Shown here: one piece after another, positions 19,794 to 30,622 of the stretch
How positions within the stretch are numbered: the stretch's first letter is position 1
Layout: every line of letters begins with the position of its first letter
Assembly: GCA_905339295.1 (NCBI GenBank)
Contig: CAJPFI010000017.1
Coordinates: forward strand, 103,109-167,108
Direction of reading: 5' to 3'
DNA length: 64,000 nucleotides
Source: Burkholderiales bacterium
Lineage (GTDB): Bacteria > Pseudomonadota > Gammaproteobacteria > Burkholderiales > Casimicrobiaceae
Notes under the pieces: model-generated
The model's input: only the letters and a program-made list of their open reading frames with translations
Database searches by the model: none
Told to the model about the DNA's origin: nothing
Program-made: the position numbers and the translations under genes

Positions 19794-19799
19794 TCCCGC

Positions 19800-19851
19800 G
19801 CGGCCGCTTTCGGCCGCGACGCCGGCCGCCTTCCGCCCGCGTGCGGAAGGC
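19800..19851. promoter_or_regulatory. Two tandem hairpins in the atpA-atpG intergenic region
   Basis: Stem 1 is GCGGCCG/CGGCCGC at 19800-19806 and 19811-19817 with a CTTT loop. Stem 2 is GCCTTCCGC/GCGGAAGGC at 19828-19836 and 19843-19851 with a six-base loop. Neither has a T tract, so termination is unlikely. They may stabilise or process the mRNA, or set the level of gamma against alpha. Confidence 0.5.
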
Positions 19852-19890
19852 GAGGCGGGATCGGACCACAGGACACTCGGGACGACAGGC

Positions 19891-22258
<2,368 letters not shown>

Positions 22259-22415
22259 CCGTCGGAGGGCGGCGCGCGATCCGGCCGGAGCGCCGGCGTG
22301 GCGACGAGGTGCGCCCGACACGCCGGCGATCGACCGGTCCATATGTCGCGGCGATGCGGACGGATGATGCGACGACCCGGCTTTCGGGACGGCGACAGGA
22401 GCGACGGGACACACG

Positions 22416-22838
22416 ATGGCAGCCACGATGAAAGTCGATATCGTCAGCGCGGAAGAGCAGATCTTCTCGGGCGACGCGGAGTTCGTCGTGCTGCCGGGAA
22501 TCATGGGCGAGCTCGGCATCTACCCGCGCCACACGCCGCTGTTCACCGAGATCAAGCCGGGCGCCGTGCGCATGAAGGTGCCCAACCAGGAGCGCGAGGA
22601 GCTGGTGTTCGTGATGGGCGGCTACCTCGAGGTGCAGCCGCACGCGGTCACGGTGCTCGCCGACACGGCGATCCGCGCGAAGGACCTGGACGAGAAGGCC
22701 GCGCTCGAGGCCAAGCGGGCGGCCGAAGAGGCGATGCAGAACAAGACGTCGAAGGAGGAGATCGCCCAGGCCGAGGCCGAGCTCGCGACCGCGCTCGCGC
22801 AGCTCGAGGCGATCCGCAAGCTGCGCCACCGCGCCTGA
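22416..22838 (+). CDS. atpC: F1Fo ATP synthase subunit epsilon
   Basis: The 140-residue epsilon subunit starts at 22416 (a second ATG five codons later is also usable). The beta-sandwich domain reads [20 protein letters not shown] and [19 protein letters not shown]; the C-terminal helical hairpin is rich in Ala and Glu ([20 protein letters not shown]). Epsilon couples rotation and inhibits ATP hydrolysis. It is the last atp gene; no clear intrinsic terminator follows. Confidence 0.96.
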   Translation: MAATMKVDIVSAEEQIFSGDAEFVVLPGIMGELGIYPRHTPLFTEIKPGAVRMKVPNQEREELVFVMGGYLEVQPHAVTVLADTAIRAKDLDEKAALEAKRAAEEAMQNKTSKEEIAQAEAELATALAQLEAIRKLRHRA

Positions 22839-22992
22839 CGGCGAGGCGCACCGGGGTACCGTCGCGGCACCCCTCTCCGGCGGGAGTCGGAGCGACCAGG
22901 ACCGGCCCGCCACCGTCGGTCGCCGTCCAGGCGTTCTCGAGGCACGCTCCTTGCATGCCGACGCCGTTGTCGTCCGCCCCGTCCTTCCCGCC

Positions 22993-23838
22993 ATGATCCG
23001 CAGACTTGCGCCGCTGCTGTTTCTCCTGGCCTTCTTCGCCGCGCCCGCGTCCGCGCAGCCGTCCGAGCTGGTCTTCGCGGTGACGGAAGGGGTCACCTAC
23101 CAGGCCACGCCGAAGGAGATCCGCGACAAGTTCGCGCCGATCGCGCAGGTCATCGCGACGGCGACCGGGCGCCGCGTGAGAACCGTGCTCGTGCCCGCCT
23201 ACAACGACCTGAGGGCCGGCCTGAGGACGCAGGAATTCGACATCGCGTTCGTCCACCCCGCGCACGTCTCGATGGCCGAGATCAAGACCGGGCGCTACAA
23301 GGCCATCGCGTGGACGACGGGCTACACCGAGTACACGGCGTCGATGATCACGACCGCGGGCCAGCCGCTCAAGTCGATGGCCGACCTGAAGGGGCGCACC
23401 GTCGTCACGCCCGATCCGGACTCGATCACCGCATGGATGGTTCGCGCGATGTTCCGCGCCGACCGGATCGCGACGACCGACGCGCGGGAGCCGACGCCGT
23501 CGACGGTGCGCGTCATCACGACGCGCTACCAGGATGCGGTTCCGTTCTACCTCGAGTACGACTTCGCGCATGCAGGCGTCACGGCGGCGAACGCGGTGGT
23601 CAAATCCTGGACCGAGAAGGGCGGAAAGGTCCTGCTGAAGTCGCGCCCGGTCCCGATCAAGCAGTTCATCGTCTCGACCAGGATGGCGGCCGCCGAGCAG
23701 CAGCGCATCCGCGACGCGCTCCTCAACCTCAAGGAGGCCAAGGGCGGGCAGGCGGCGCTCGACACCGTCGGCTACAGGGGCTTCGTCGCGCCCGACCCCG
23801 AAATCGAGTCGGCGGTCATCGCCTGGCTCGGCCTCTGA
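22993..23838 (+). CDS. PhnD-like periplasmic phosphonate/phosphate-type binding protein, orphan
   Basis: From the ATG at 22993 this encodes 281 residues with a signal peptide (LAPLLFLLAFFAAPASAQ) and a PhnD/SsuA-type type 2 periplasmic binding fold: LVFAVTEGVTYQATPKEI at the N-terminus, DLRAGLRTQEFDIAFVHPAHV and DLKGRTVVTPDPDSITAW further on. In true PhnD, an Asp-Ile-Ala-(Phe/Trp)-x-Gly-(Pro) loop lines the ligand pocket; here it is DIAFVHPAH. No permease or ATPase gene is adjacent: the upstream neighbour is atpC, 154 bases away. It may serve a distant transporter, perhaps the phnDCEE system at 49036-52624, or act as a sensor protein. Confidence 0.82.
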   Translation: MIRRLAPLLFLLAFFAAPASAQPSELVFAVTEGVTYQATPKEIRDKFAPIAQVIATATGRRVRTVLVPAYNDLRAGLRTQEFDIAFVHPAHVSMAEIKTGRYKAIAWTTGYTEYTASMITTAGQPLKSMADLKGRTVVTPDPDSITAWMVRAMFRADRIATTDAREPTPSTVRVITTRYQDAVPFYLEYDFAHAGVTAANAVVKSWTEKGGKVLLKSRPVPIKQFIVSTRMAAAEQQRIRDALLNLKEAKGGQAALDTVGYRGFVAPDPEIESAVIAWLGL

Positions 23839-23944
23839 CCGCGGCCCTCGCCGCACGCCGTTCGACGCGGCGCGGGGCCGCGCGCGGCCGCCGCGGCCGA
23901 CCGAACGCGCCCGGCCCTCGGCATCGCACGCTCCGCGGCGACTG

Positions 23945-23973
23945 TGCTACAGTCGTTTTGCTGCGGCGCAGCA
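23945..23973 (+). promoter_or_regulatory. Extended -10 followed by a PhaR-like palindrome (CTGC-N3-GCAG)
   Basis: TGC at 23945-23947 plus TACAGT at 23948-23953 forms an extended -10. Transcription would start near 23960, inside the perfect palindrome TGCTGC-GGC-GCAGCA at 23959-23973. Its core CTGC-N3-GCAG matches the site reported for PhaR, the PHA-granule regulator of Paracoccus. The -10 also lies in a second inverted repeat, CGACTGT-GCT-ACAGTCG at 23939-23955. The start codon of the PHA-synthase-like gene is 58 bases downstream. Operator identity is inference. Confidence 0.5.
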
Positions 23974-24030
23974 TGCGCCCGGCGGCGTGCGGCCGCACGC
24001 CCTGCCCGGACACCGAACGCAAGGAAGACG

Positions 24031-26391
24031 ATGGCCGACCTCAACAAGTCGATCGACCGGTCGATGACGATCTCGCGCAACGTCGCGGGAACGCTGTCGC
24101 GCCGCGTGAAGGACGCCTGCTCGGCGTACGGCGAGGCCTTGCGGAGGGCGCAGTCCGCCTACGCGCAGTCCGCCTTCCCGGGCGCGAACGTGCAGCAATG
24201 GTGGGTCGACTGGGCGCAGTACTGGGTCGACGCCGGACAGCGGTCGGCGCTTTTCTGGGACACGATCCGCGAGCGCGGCAACCAGTGGCTCGCGCACGAG
24301 GAAGCCGGCAAGCCGCCGCCGCTGCACTACCGCTACGAGATGCTCGCCGACGCGCGCACGTTCGAGAACCCGTGCAACTACGCGCTGGTGCGCATCGTCC
24401 CGCCGAAGGGCATGGCGATCGACGAGGCGAAGCGCCCGTTCATCATCATCGACCCGCGCGCGGGGCACGGGCCGGGCATCGGCGGATTCAAGGAGGACTC
24501 GGAGGTCGGCGTCGCGCTCGGCGCCGGGCACCCGGTCTACTTCGTGATCTTCTTCCCGGACCCGGTGCCCGGCCAGACGCTCGCCGACGTGACCGATGCC
24601 GAAGCCGAGTTCGTGCGCATCGTCGCCGAGCGCCACCCGGACAGCCCGAAGCCCTCGCTCATCGGCAACTGCCAGGGCGGCTGGGCGGTGATGATGCTCG
24701 CCGCCGCGCGCCCCGACATGACCGGCCCGCTCGTGATCAACGGCGCGCCGATGTCCTACTGGGCGGGCAACGACGGCGACAACCCGATGCGCTACGCGGG
24801 CGGCCTGCTCGGCGGGTCGTGGGTCTCGCTCTTCGCGAGCGATCTCGGCGCGGGAACCTTCGACGGCGCGCACCTCGTCGCCAACTTCGAGAGCCTCAAT
24901 CCGGCGAATACCTTCTGGGACAAGTACTACCTGCTCTACGACGACGTCGACGACGAGGCGCCCCGCTTTCTCGAGTTCGAGCGCTGGTGGGGCGGGTTCT
25001 ATTTGCTGAACGAGGAGGAGATCCGCTGGATCGTCAACAACCTCTTCGTCGGCAACAAGCTCTCGCAGGGCGAGGCGCGCCTCGGCCCGGGGCGCTACTT
25101 CGACCTGAAGTCGATCAAGCAGCCGATCATCGTGTTCGCGTCGATGGGCGACAACATCACGCCGCCCCAGCAGGCGTTCAACTGGATCGCCGACCTCTAC
25201 TCGTCGACCGACGAGATCAAGGCCGCCGGGCAGACGATCGTGGGGCTGATCCACGAGGACATCGGCCATCTCGGCATCTTCGTGTCGGGCAAGGTGGCGA
25301 AGAAGGAGCACACGCAGATCCTCGAGGTGCTGAAGTACATCCAGGCGCTGCCGCCGGGGCTCTACGGGATGGAGATCCACGAGATCCAGCGCGCGAACGG
25401 CGAGGTCGCCTACGACGTGACGCTGCACGAGCGCTCGCTCGAGGACCTGAAGAAGCTGCAGAAGTACGACCGCGTCGACGAGAAGCCCTTCGAGGCGGTG
25501 GCGGCGCTCTCGGAACTGACCGAGCGCGCCTACGAGCTGCTCGTGCGACCCGCGATCCGCGACGCGGTCCCCGAGTGGCTCGCCCGCGCGCTGCGCGAGC
25601 TGCACCCGCTGCGCGCGCAGCGCTGGATGCTCTCGGACCGCAACCCGATGCTCGCCGGCGTGCCCGCCGCCGCGGCGATGGCCCGCGCCTTGCGCCAGCC
25701 CCGCTCGCCGCACAACGCGGGCCGGCGCGCCGAGCGCCTGGGCTCGGCCGTCGTGTCCGCGTCGCTCGACCTCTACCGCGACCTGCGCGATGCGGCGAGC
25801 GAGGCGGCGTTCTTCCAGATCTACGGCAACATGATGTCGCTGCAGATGGCCGACCAGCGCGCGGCGATCCGCCGGCAGACGCGCTTCGACCCGCGGTCGC
25901 TGCCCGCGGTGCGCCAGGTGCTCGACGACCTCGATCGCGGCGGGTTGCCGGAGGCGATCGTGCGCGCCGGCCTGCTGGTCGCGAAGGCGGGCGGCGGCAA
26001 GCGCCGCCTCGCGCAGATGGAGGGAGTGCGCGCGCTGCTCGCGCCGACCGGCGTGCTCGAGGGCGTGTCGGAGGACGACTTCCGCCGCGTGCTGCACGAC
26101 GAGGCGATCGTCGTCGAGTTCGAGCCGGCGCAGGCGAAGCGCGCGCTGCCGCGGCTGGTCCGGTCGACGGCCGACCGACGCAAGCTCCACCGCATGCTCG
26201 ACGCGCTCGCGGACGACCCGCATCTGGACAAGCGGCAGCACGAGCTGGTGGGCGAGCTGCGGAAGCTCGCCCCGGCGGACGCCCGCACCGCGGCGCCGCG
26301 GCGCCGTGCACCGGCGGGCAAGTCGCGCAGCCGCGCGCCGAAGGGCGCGGGCCGGCCGCGCGCGCAAGGCCGGCTCCGCGATTCCGCTTGA
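24031..26391 (+). CDS. DUF3141 protein, PHA-synthase-like alpha/beta hydrolase
   Basis: From the ATG at 24031 (AAGGAAG upstream) this encodes 786 residues. The first 60 or so form a phasin-like amphipathic helix region (RRAQSAYAQSAFPGANVQQW, W-rich after it). The alpha/beta-hydrolase core keeps a PhaC-type triad: Cys214 in IGNCQGGWA, Asp374 in ASMGDNITPP and His413 in DIGHLG. The C-terminal 350 residues are specific to DUF3141, helical, and end in a basic Ala/Pro/Arg/Lys tail. True PhaC polymerises hydroxyacyl-CoAs through a Gly-x-Cys-x-Gly nucleophile; whether DUF3141 makes polymer is unproven. The downstream acyltransferase and kinase genes suggest it handles acyl-CoA. Longer starts upstream overlap the promoter. 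Confidence 0.85.
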   Translation: MADLNKSIDRSMTISRNVAGTLSRRVKDACSAYGEALRRAQSAYAQSAFPGANVQQWWVDWAQYWVDAGQRSALFWDTIRERGNQWLAHEEAGKPPPLHYRYEMLADARTFENPCNYALVRIVPPKGMAIDEAKRPFIIIDPRAGHGPGIGGFKEDSEVGVALGAGHPVYFVIFFPDPVPGQTLADVTDAEAEFVRIVAERHPDSPKPSLIGNCQGGWAVMMLAAARPDMTGPLVINGAPMSYWAGNDGDNPMRYAGGLLGGSWVSLFASDLGAGTFDGAHLVANFESLNPANTFWDKYYLLYDDVDDEAPRFLEFERWWGGFYLLNEEEIRWIVNNLFVGNKLSQGEARLGPGRYFDLKSIKQPIIVFASMGDNITPPQQAFNWIADLYSSTDEIKAAGQTIVGLIHEDIGHLGIFVSGKVAKKEHTQILEVLKYIQALPPGLYGMEIHEIQRANGEVAYDVTLHERSLEDLKKLQKYDRVDEKPFEAVAALSELTERAYELLVRPAIRDAVPEWLARALRELHPLRAQRWMLSDRNPMLAGVPAAAAMARALRQPRSPHNAGRRAERLGSAVVSASLDLYRDLRDAASEAAFFQIYGNMMSLQMADQRAAIRRQTRFDPRSLPAVRQVLDDLDRGGLPEAIVRAGLLVAKAGGGKRRLAQMEGVRALLAPTGVLEGVSEDDFRRVLHDEAIVVEFEPAQAKRALPRLVRSTADRRKLHRMLDALADDPHLDKRQHELVGELRKLAPADARTAAPRRRAPAGKSRSRAPKGAGRPRAQGRLRDSA

Positions 26392-26479
26392 TCCGCCGCG
26401 ACGAAATCGGTCACCATGCGGCGCTGCCTGCGCCGTCCCGGCGGACGCCGCCCGGCGCCGCGTCGCGGCGGGACCCACG

Positions 26480-27862
26480 ATGAGCGACCAGACCAACCAC
26501 CCCTACGCCGAGATCGCGGTCGGCGCGAGGGCGTCGGCCCGCCACGCGATGACGGCGACCGAGATCGAGGGGCTCGCGCTGGTGGCGGGCGAGGTCGATC
26601 CGTTTCACGTCGAAGGCGTCGGCGACGCGGACGGGCCGACCGCGCCGGGGGCGGCCGCGATCGCGCTGATCGCGAACCTGCTGCTGCGACGGATGCCCGG
26701 CCCCGGCACCGCCATCGTGGACACCGCGATGCATTACGACGGCTCGATCCGGGTCGGCGACGTGCTGACGGCGACCGTGACGGTCAGGGCGAAACAGGCG
26801 AAGGGCCGCCGGATCGCGTTCGCGTGCCGCTGCGTCAACCAGCGCGGCGAGGTCCTGGTCGACGGCGTGACGCACGTGGTCGCGCCGGCGTCGAAGGTCG
26901 CGTACTCGAACGTCGCGACGCCGTCGATGATCCTGCGCCGCAACGACGGGTTCGCCAAGCTGATCAAGCGATGCGCGGACCTCGCGCCGGTTCGTTGCGC
27001 CGTCGTGCATCCGTGCGACCGCGATTCGCTGATGGGGGCGCTCGAGGCCGCGAAGCGCGGACTGATCGTCCCGGTGCTCGTCGGGCCCGAGGCGAAGATC
27101 CGCTCGGTCGCCAGGGCCGCGAAGGCGAGCCTCGCAGGCATCGAGATCGTGTCGACCGAGCACAGCCACGCGGCGGCGCAGAAGGCCGTCGAGCTGGCGC
27201 GCTCGGGTCTGGTCGAGGCGCTGATGAAGGGAAGCCTGCACACCGACGAGCTGATGGCGGAGGTCGTGCCGTCGGCGACCGGCCTGCGCACGGCCCGGCG
27301 CGTGAGCCACGTGTACGTGATGGACGTGCCGACCTATCCGCGGCTCCTGTTCGTCACCGACGCGGCGGTGAACATCTTCCCGACGCTCGACGACAAGGCC
27401 GACATCGCGCAGAACGCGATCGACCTCGCGCGCGTGCTGGGCATCGAGTTGCCGAAGGTCGCGGTGCTCTCGGCGGTCGAGACCGTGTCCCCCAAGATCG
27501 AGTCGACGCTCCACGCCGCCGCACTGTGCAAGATGGCCGAACGCGGGCAGATCACGGGAGGCGTGATCGACGGGCCGCTCGGGTTCGACAACGCGATTTC
27601 CGAGCACGCGGCGAAGGCGAAGCGGATCGGCGGCGCCGTGGCCGGGCACGCCGACATCCTGCTCGTGCCCGATCTCGAGGCCGGCAACATGATGGCGAAG
27701 CAGCTGCAGTACCTCGCCGGGGCGGACGCCGCGGGCATCGTGCTGGGCACGCGCGTGCCGATCGTGCTCACGTCGCGCGCCGACACCGTGCGGACGCGCC
27801 TCGCGTCGACCGCCGTCATGGTGCTCGTCGCGAACGCGAAACGCGTGGCCCCGAAGCGCTGA
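26480..27862 (+). CDS. Bifunctional MaoC-type enoyl-CoA hydratase / phosphate acyltransferase
   Basis: The 460-residue product joins two domains. Residues about 15-145 are a MaoC-type hotdog hydratase half (ASARHAMTATEIEGLALVAGEVDPFH, with IADxxxxN-like core altered to VAGEVDPFH). Residues about 160-455 are a phosphate acetyl/butyryltransferase: PVRCAVVHPCDRDSLMGAL, GKSLHTDELM-like KGSLHTDELMAEVVP, and VPDLEAGNMMAKQLQYL. The second half exchanges CoA for phosphate on an acyl group. The protein stands between the DUF3141 gene and acetate kinase, which would turn acyl phosphate into acid plus ATP. This three-gene arrangement recurs in proteobacteria as I recall it. The start at 26480 follows ACCCACG and is the first residue of the domain. 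Confidence 0.9.
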   Translation: MSDQTNHPYAEIAVGARASARHAMTATEIEGLALVAGEVDPFHVEGVGDADGPTAPGAAAIALIANLLLRRMPGPGTAIVDTAMHYDGSIRVGDVLTATVTVRAKQAKGRRIAFACRCVNQRGEVLVDGVTHVVAPASKVAYSNVATPSMILRRNDGFAKLIKRCADLAPVRCAVVHPCDRDSLMGALEAAKRGLIVPVLVGPEAKIRSVARAAKASLAGIEIVSTEHSHAAAQKAVELARSGLVEALMKGSLHTDELMAEVVPSATGLRTARRVSHVYVMDVPTYPRLLFVTDAAVNIFPTLDDKADIAQNAIDLARVLGIELPKVAVLSAVETVSPKIESTLHAAALCKMAERGQITGGVIDGPLGFDNAISEHAAKAKRIGGAVAGHADILLVPDLEAGNMMAKQLQYLAGADAAGIVLGTRVPIVLTSRADTVRTRLASTAVMVLVANAKRVAPKR

Positions 27863-27875
27863 TCCGCCGCGGCCG

Positions 27876-29066
27876 ATGTCCGACACGATCCTCGTCCTCA
27901 ACGCCGGGTCGTCGAGCCTCAAGTTCTCGCTGTTCTCCGCGGACGGACGCGCCGACCCGGCACTGTCGCTGCTGCTGCGCGGCCAGGTCGAGGGGCTCGG
28001 CACCGCTCCGCGCTTCGTCGCGAAGGACCCGGCCGGCGCCGTGGTCGGCGAGCGCATGTGGGACGGCGCCCGCGCGCTCGACCACGCCGGCGCGGTCGAG
28101 CACCTGCTCGCGTTCCTGGCCGGGGACCTCGAGCGCGGGACGCTGCGGGCCGTCGGCCATCGCGTGGTGCACGGCGGCACGCGCTACGGCGCGCCGGTGC
28201 CCATCGACGCGGAGGTGATCGACGCGCTCGCCACGCTCGTGCCGCTCGCGCCGCTGCACCAGCCGCACAATCTCACGCCGATACGCGCGATCGCGGCGCG
28301 CATGCCCGCGATGCCGCAGGTCGCGTGCTTCGACACCGCCTTCCATCGCGGCCAGCCGCCGCTCGCGCAGGCGTTCGCGCTGCCGCCCGAGATCACCGAC
28401 CGCGGCGTCCGCCGCTACGGCTTCCACGGGCTGTCGTACGAGTACGTCGCCGACGCGCTGCGCGCGATCGACGCGAAGGCCGCCGCCGGCCGCGTCGTCG
28501 TCGCGCACCTCGGCAACGGCGCGTCGATGTGCGCGATCGCGAACGGGAAGAGCGTGGCGTCGACGATGGGCTTCACGGCGCTCGACGGGCTGGTGATGGG
28601 GACGCGCGCCGGCACGATCGATCCCGGCGTGATCCTGTGGCTGATCGACGAACTCCGCATGGAGACGCGCGACCTCGAGCGCCTGCTCTACCATCGCTCG
28701 GGACTGCTCGGCGTGTCCGGCGTGTCGTCGGACATGCGCACGCTGCTCGCGAGCGCCGAGCCGCGCGCGAAGCTCGCGGTCGACCTGTTCTGCTACCGCG
28801 CCGGGCGCGAGCTCGGCTCGCTCGCCGCCGCGCTGGGCGGCCTCGACGCGCTCGTCTTCACCGGCGGCATCGGCGAGCACGCCGCGCCGGTCCGCGCGGC
28901 GATCGTCGGGGGCGCCGCGTGGCTCGGGCTGGCGCTCGACGAGGCCGCGAACCGCGCGAACGGGCCGCGCGTCACGACGGCCTCCTCGCGCGTGCCCGCT
29001 TACGTCGTGCCGACCGACGAGGAGCTGATGATCGCCCGGCACGTGCGGGCCGTGCTGGGCATCTAG
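27876..29066 (+). CDS. ackA: Acetate/propionate kinase
   Basis: The 396-residue product is a full acetate kinase of the ASKHA fold: ILVLNAGSSSLKFSLF at the N-terminus, HRVVHGGTRYGAP, FHGLSYEYVADAL, HLGNGASMCAIANGKS and FTGGIGEHAAPVR. It interconverts acyl phosphate plus ADP with the carboxylic acid plus ATP in the cytosol. It follows the phosphate acyltransferase by 13 bases and completes a CoA-to-ATP route. Acetate, propionate or butyrate specificity cannot be read from sequence by eye. Confidence 0.95.
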   Translation: MSDTILVLNAGSSSLKFSLFSADGRADPALSLLLRGQVEGLGTAPRFVAKDPAGAVVGERMWDGARALDHAGAVEHLLAFLAGDLERGTLRAVGHRVVHGGTRYGAPVPIDAEVIDALATLVPLAPLHQPHNLTPIRAIAARMPAMPQVACFDTAFHRGQPPLAQAFALPPEITDRGVRRYGFHGLSYEYVADALRAIDAKAAAGRVVVAHLGNGASMCAIANGKSVASTMGFTALDGLVMGTRAGTIDPGVILWLIDELRMETRDLERLLYHRSGLLGVSGVSSDMRTLLASAEPRAKLAVDLFCYRAGRELGSLAAALGGLDALVFTGGIGEHAAPVRAAIVGGAAWLGLALDEAANRANGPRVTTASSRVPAYVVPTDEELMIARHVRAVLGI

Positions 29067-29071
29067 CGGAG

Positions 29072-29077
29072 TAGGAT
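29072..29077 (+). promoter_or_regulatory. -10-like hexamer seven bases before fumC start
   Basis: TAGGAT lies directly between the ackA stop and the fumC ATG at 29084. No Shine-Dalgarno is present. Either fumC has its own leaderless transcript, or this match is chance and fumC depends on ackA translation. Evidence is spacing only. Confidence 0.35.
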
Positions 29078-29083
29078 TCGCCC

Positions 29084-30487
29084 ATGGGCGAGGCTTTCCG
29101 GGTCGAGAAGGACGCGATGGGCGAGGTCCGCGTGACCGCGGACCGCCTGTGGGGCGCGCAGACGCAGCGCTCGGTCGACAACTTCCCGATCGGCGTGCCC
29201 CGCTTTCGCTGGGACCGCCCCGTGATCCGCGCGCTCGGCCTCGTCAAGCTCGCCTCCGCGCGCGCGAACGCCAGGCTCGGCGTGCTGCCCGGGGACAAGG
29301 CGCAACTGATCGAGCGCGCCGCGCGCGAGGTGGTCGACGGCACGCTCGACGCCGAGTTCCCGCTGGTCGTGTTCCAGACCGGCTCCGGCACGCAGTCGAA
29401 CATGAACGCCAACGAGGTGATCGCGAACCGCGCGAACCAGATCGCGGGCGGGAAGCTCGGCGCGAAATCGCCGATCCATCCGAACGACGACGTCAACCTC
29501 AGCCAGTCGTCGAACGACGCGTTCCCGGCCGTCATGCACGTCGCGCTGGTCGAGGCGATCGACGCGCGCCTGCTGCCCGCGGTCGATCGGCTCGTCGAGA
29601 CGCTCGCCGCGAAGTCGCACGCGTACTCCGATGTCGTGATGCTCGGGCGCACGCACCTGATGGACGCAACGCCGGTGACGCTCGGCCAGGTGATCGGCGG
29701 CTGGGCCGCGCAGTTCGACGAGACGCGCCGCTTCGTCGCCGCGGCGCGCGACGCGCTCCATCCGATCGCGCTCGGCGGGACGGCGGTGGGCACGGGACTG
29801 AACGCGCCGCGCGGATTCGCGGAGGCCGTGGCGGGCGAGCTCGCCGTGCTGACCGGCAAGCCGTTCGTCCCGGCCGCGGACAAGTTCGCGGCACTCTCCG
29901 CGCACGACGCCGTCGTCAACGCGAGCGCGGCCGTGCGCACGCTCTCCGGGGCGGCGATGAAGGTCGCGAACGACGTGCGCTGGCACGCCAGTGGCCCGCG
30001 CGCGGGGCTGGCCGAGATCACGATCCCCGACAACGAGCCCGGCTCGTCGATCATGCCGGGCAAGGTCAACCCGACGCAGTGCGAGGCGCTGACGATGGTC
30101 GCCGCGCGCGTGTTCGGCAACGACGCGACCGTCGCGTTCGCCGGCACGCAGGGCAACTTCCAGCTGAACGTCTACAAGCCGGTGATGCTGCACGCCGCGC
30201 TCGAGTCGGTCGAGCTCCTCGCCGACGCGCTCGCCTCGTTCGACCTGCGCTGCGCGCGCGGGATCGAGCCCCGGCGCGAGCGCATCCGCGCGAACCTCGA
30301 GCGCTCGCTGATGCTCGTGACCGCGCTCAATCCGCACGTCGGCTACGAGAACGCGGCGAAGATCGCGCAGAAGGCGCACCGGGACGGGACGACGCTGCGC
30401 GAGGCGGCGCTCGCGCTCGGGCTCGTCTCGGCCGAGGACTTCGACCGCTGGGTCGACCCCGCGGCGATGACGCGGCCGGGCAACTGA
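29084..30487 (+). CDS. fumC: Class II fumarase
   Basis: The 467-residue product is a fumarase/aspartase superfamily enzyme: TVRIEKD-equivalent [13 protein letters not shown], then [19 protein letters not shown], the active-site [11 protein letters not shown] and the lyase signature [15 protein letters not shown]. These residues mark FumC rather than aspartase or argininosuccinate lyase. It reversibly hydrates fumarate to malate in the TCA cycle without an iron-sulfur cluster. It lies 17 bases after ackA on the same strand. A fumarase in this acyl-phosphate cluster is unusual but does not need a special explanation. Confidence 0.95.
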   Translation: MGEAFRVEKDAMGEVRVTADRLWGAQTQRSVDNFPIGVPRFRWDRPVIRALGLVKLASARANARLGVLPGDKAQLIERAAREVVDGTLDAEFPLVVFQTGSGTQSNMNANEVIANRANQIAGGKLGAKSPIHPNDDVNLSQSSNDAFPAVMHVALVEAIDARLLPAVDRLVETLAAKSHAYSDVVMLGRTHLMDATPVTLGQVIGGWAAQFDETRRFVAAARDALHPIALGGTAVGTGLNAPRGFAEAVAGELAVLTGKPFVPAADKFAALSAHDAVVNASAAVRTLSGAAMKVANDVRWHASGPRAGLAEITIPDNEPGSSIMPGKVNPTQCEALTMVAARVFGNDATVAFAGTQGNFQLNVYKPVMLHAALESVELLADALASFDLRCARGIEPRRERIRANLERSLMLVTALNPHVGYENAAKIAQKAHRDGTTLREAALALGLVSAEDFDRWVDPAAMTRPGN

Positions 30488-30622
30488 CCTACGCCGGCGC
30501 GCGCCGCTGCCGGCCCGCCGCAGGGGTTAAGCCGAGGCTAACCCGCCGTTTCCGATTTGCGAATTGCCGTGCGCGGCGATTGGCGCCAAGCTTGGCGTCC
30601 TCGCCCCCGCCGCGAATCCCGC

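Noticed and set aside
23939..23955. CGACTGT-GCT-ACAGTCG followed by TTTT as a terminator for the PhnD-like gene
   Set aside because: The stem is short and contains the extended -10 of the next operon; a promoter/operator reading explains more of the sequence.
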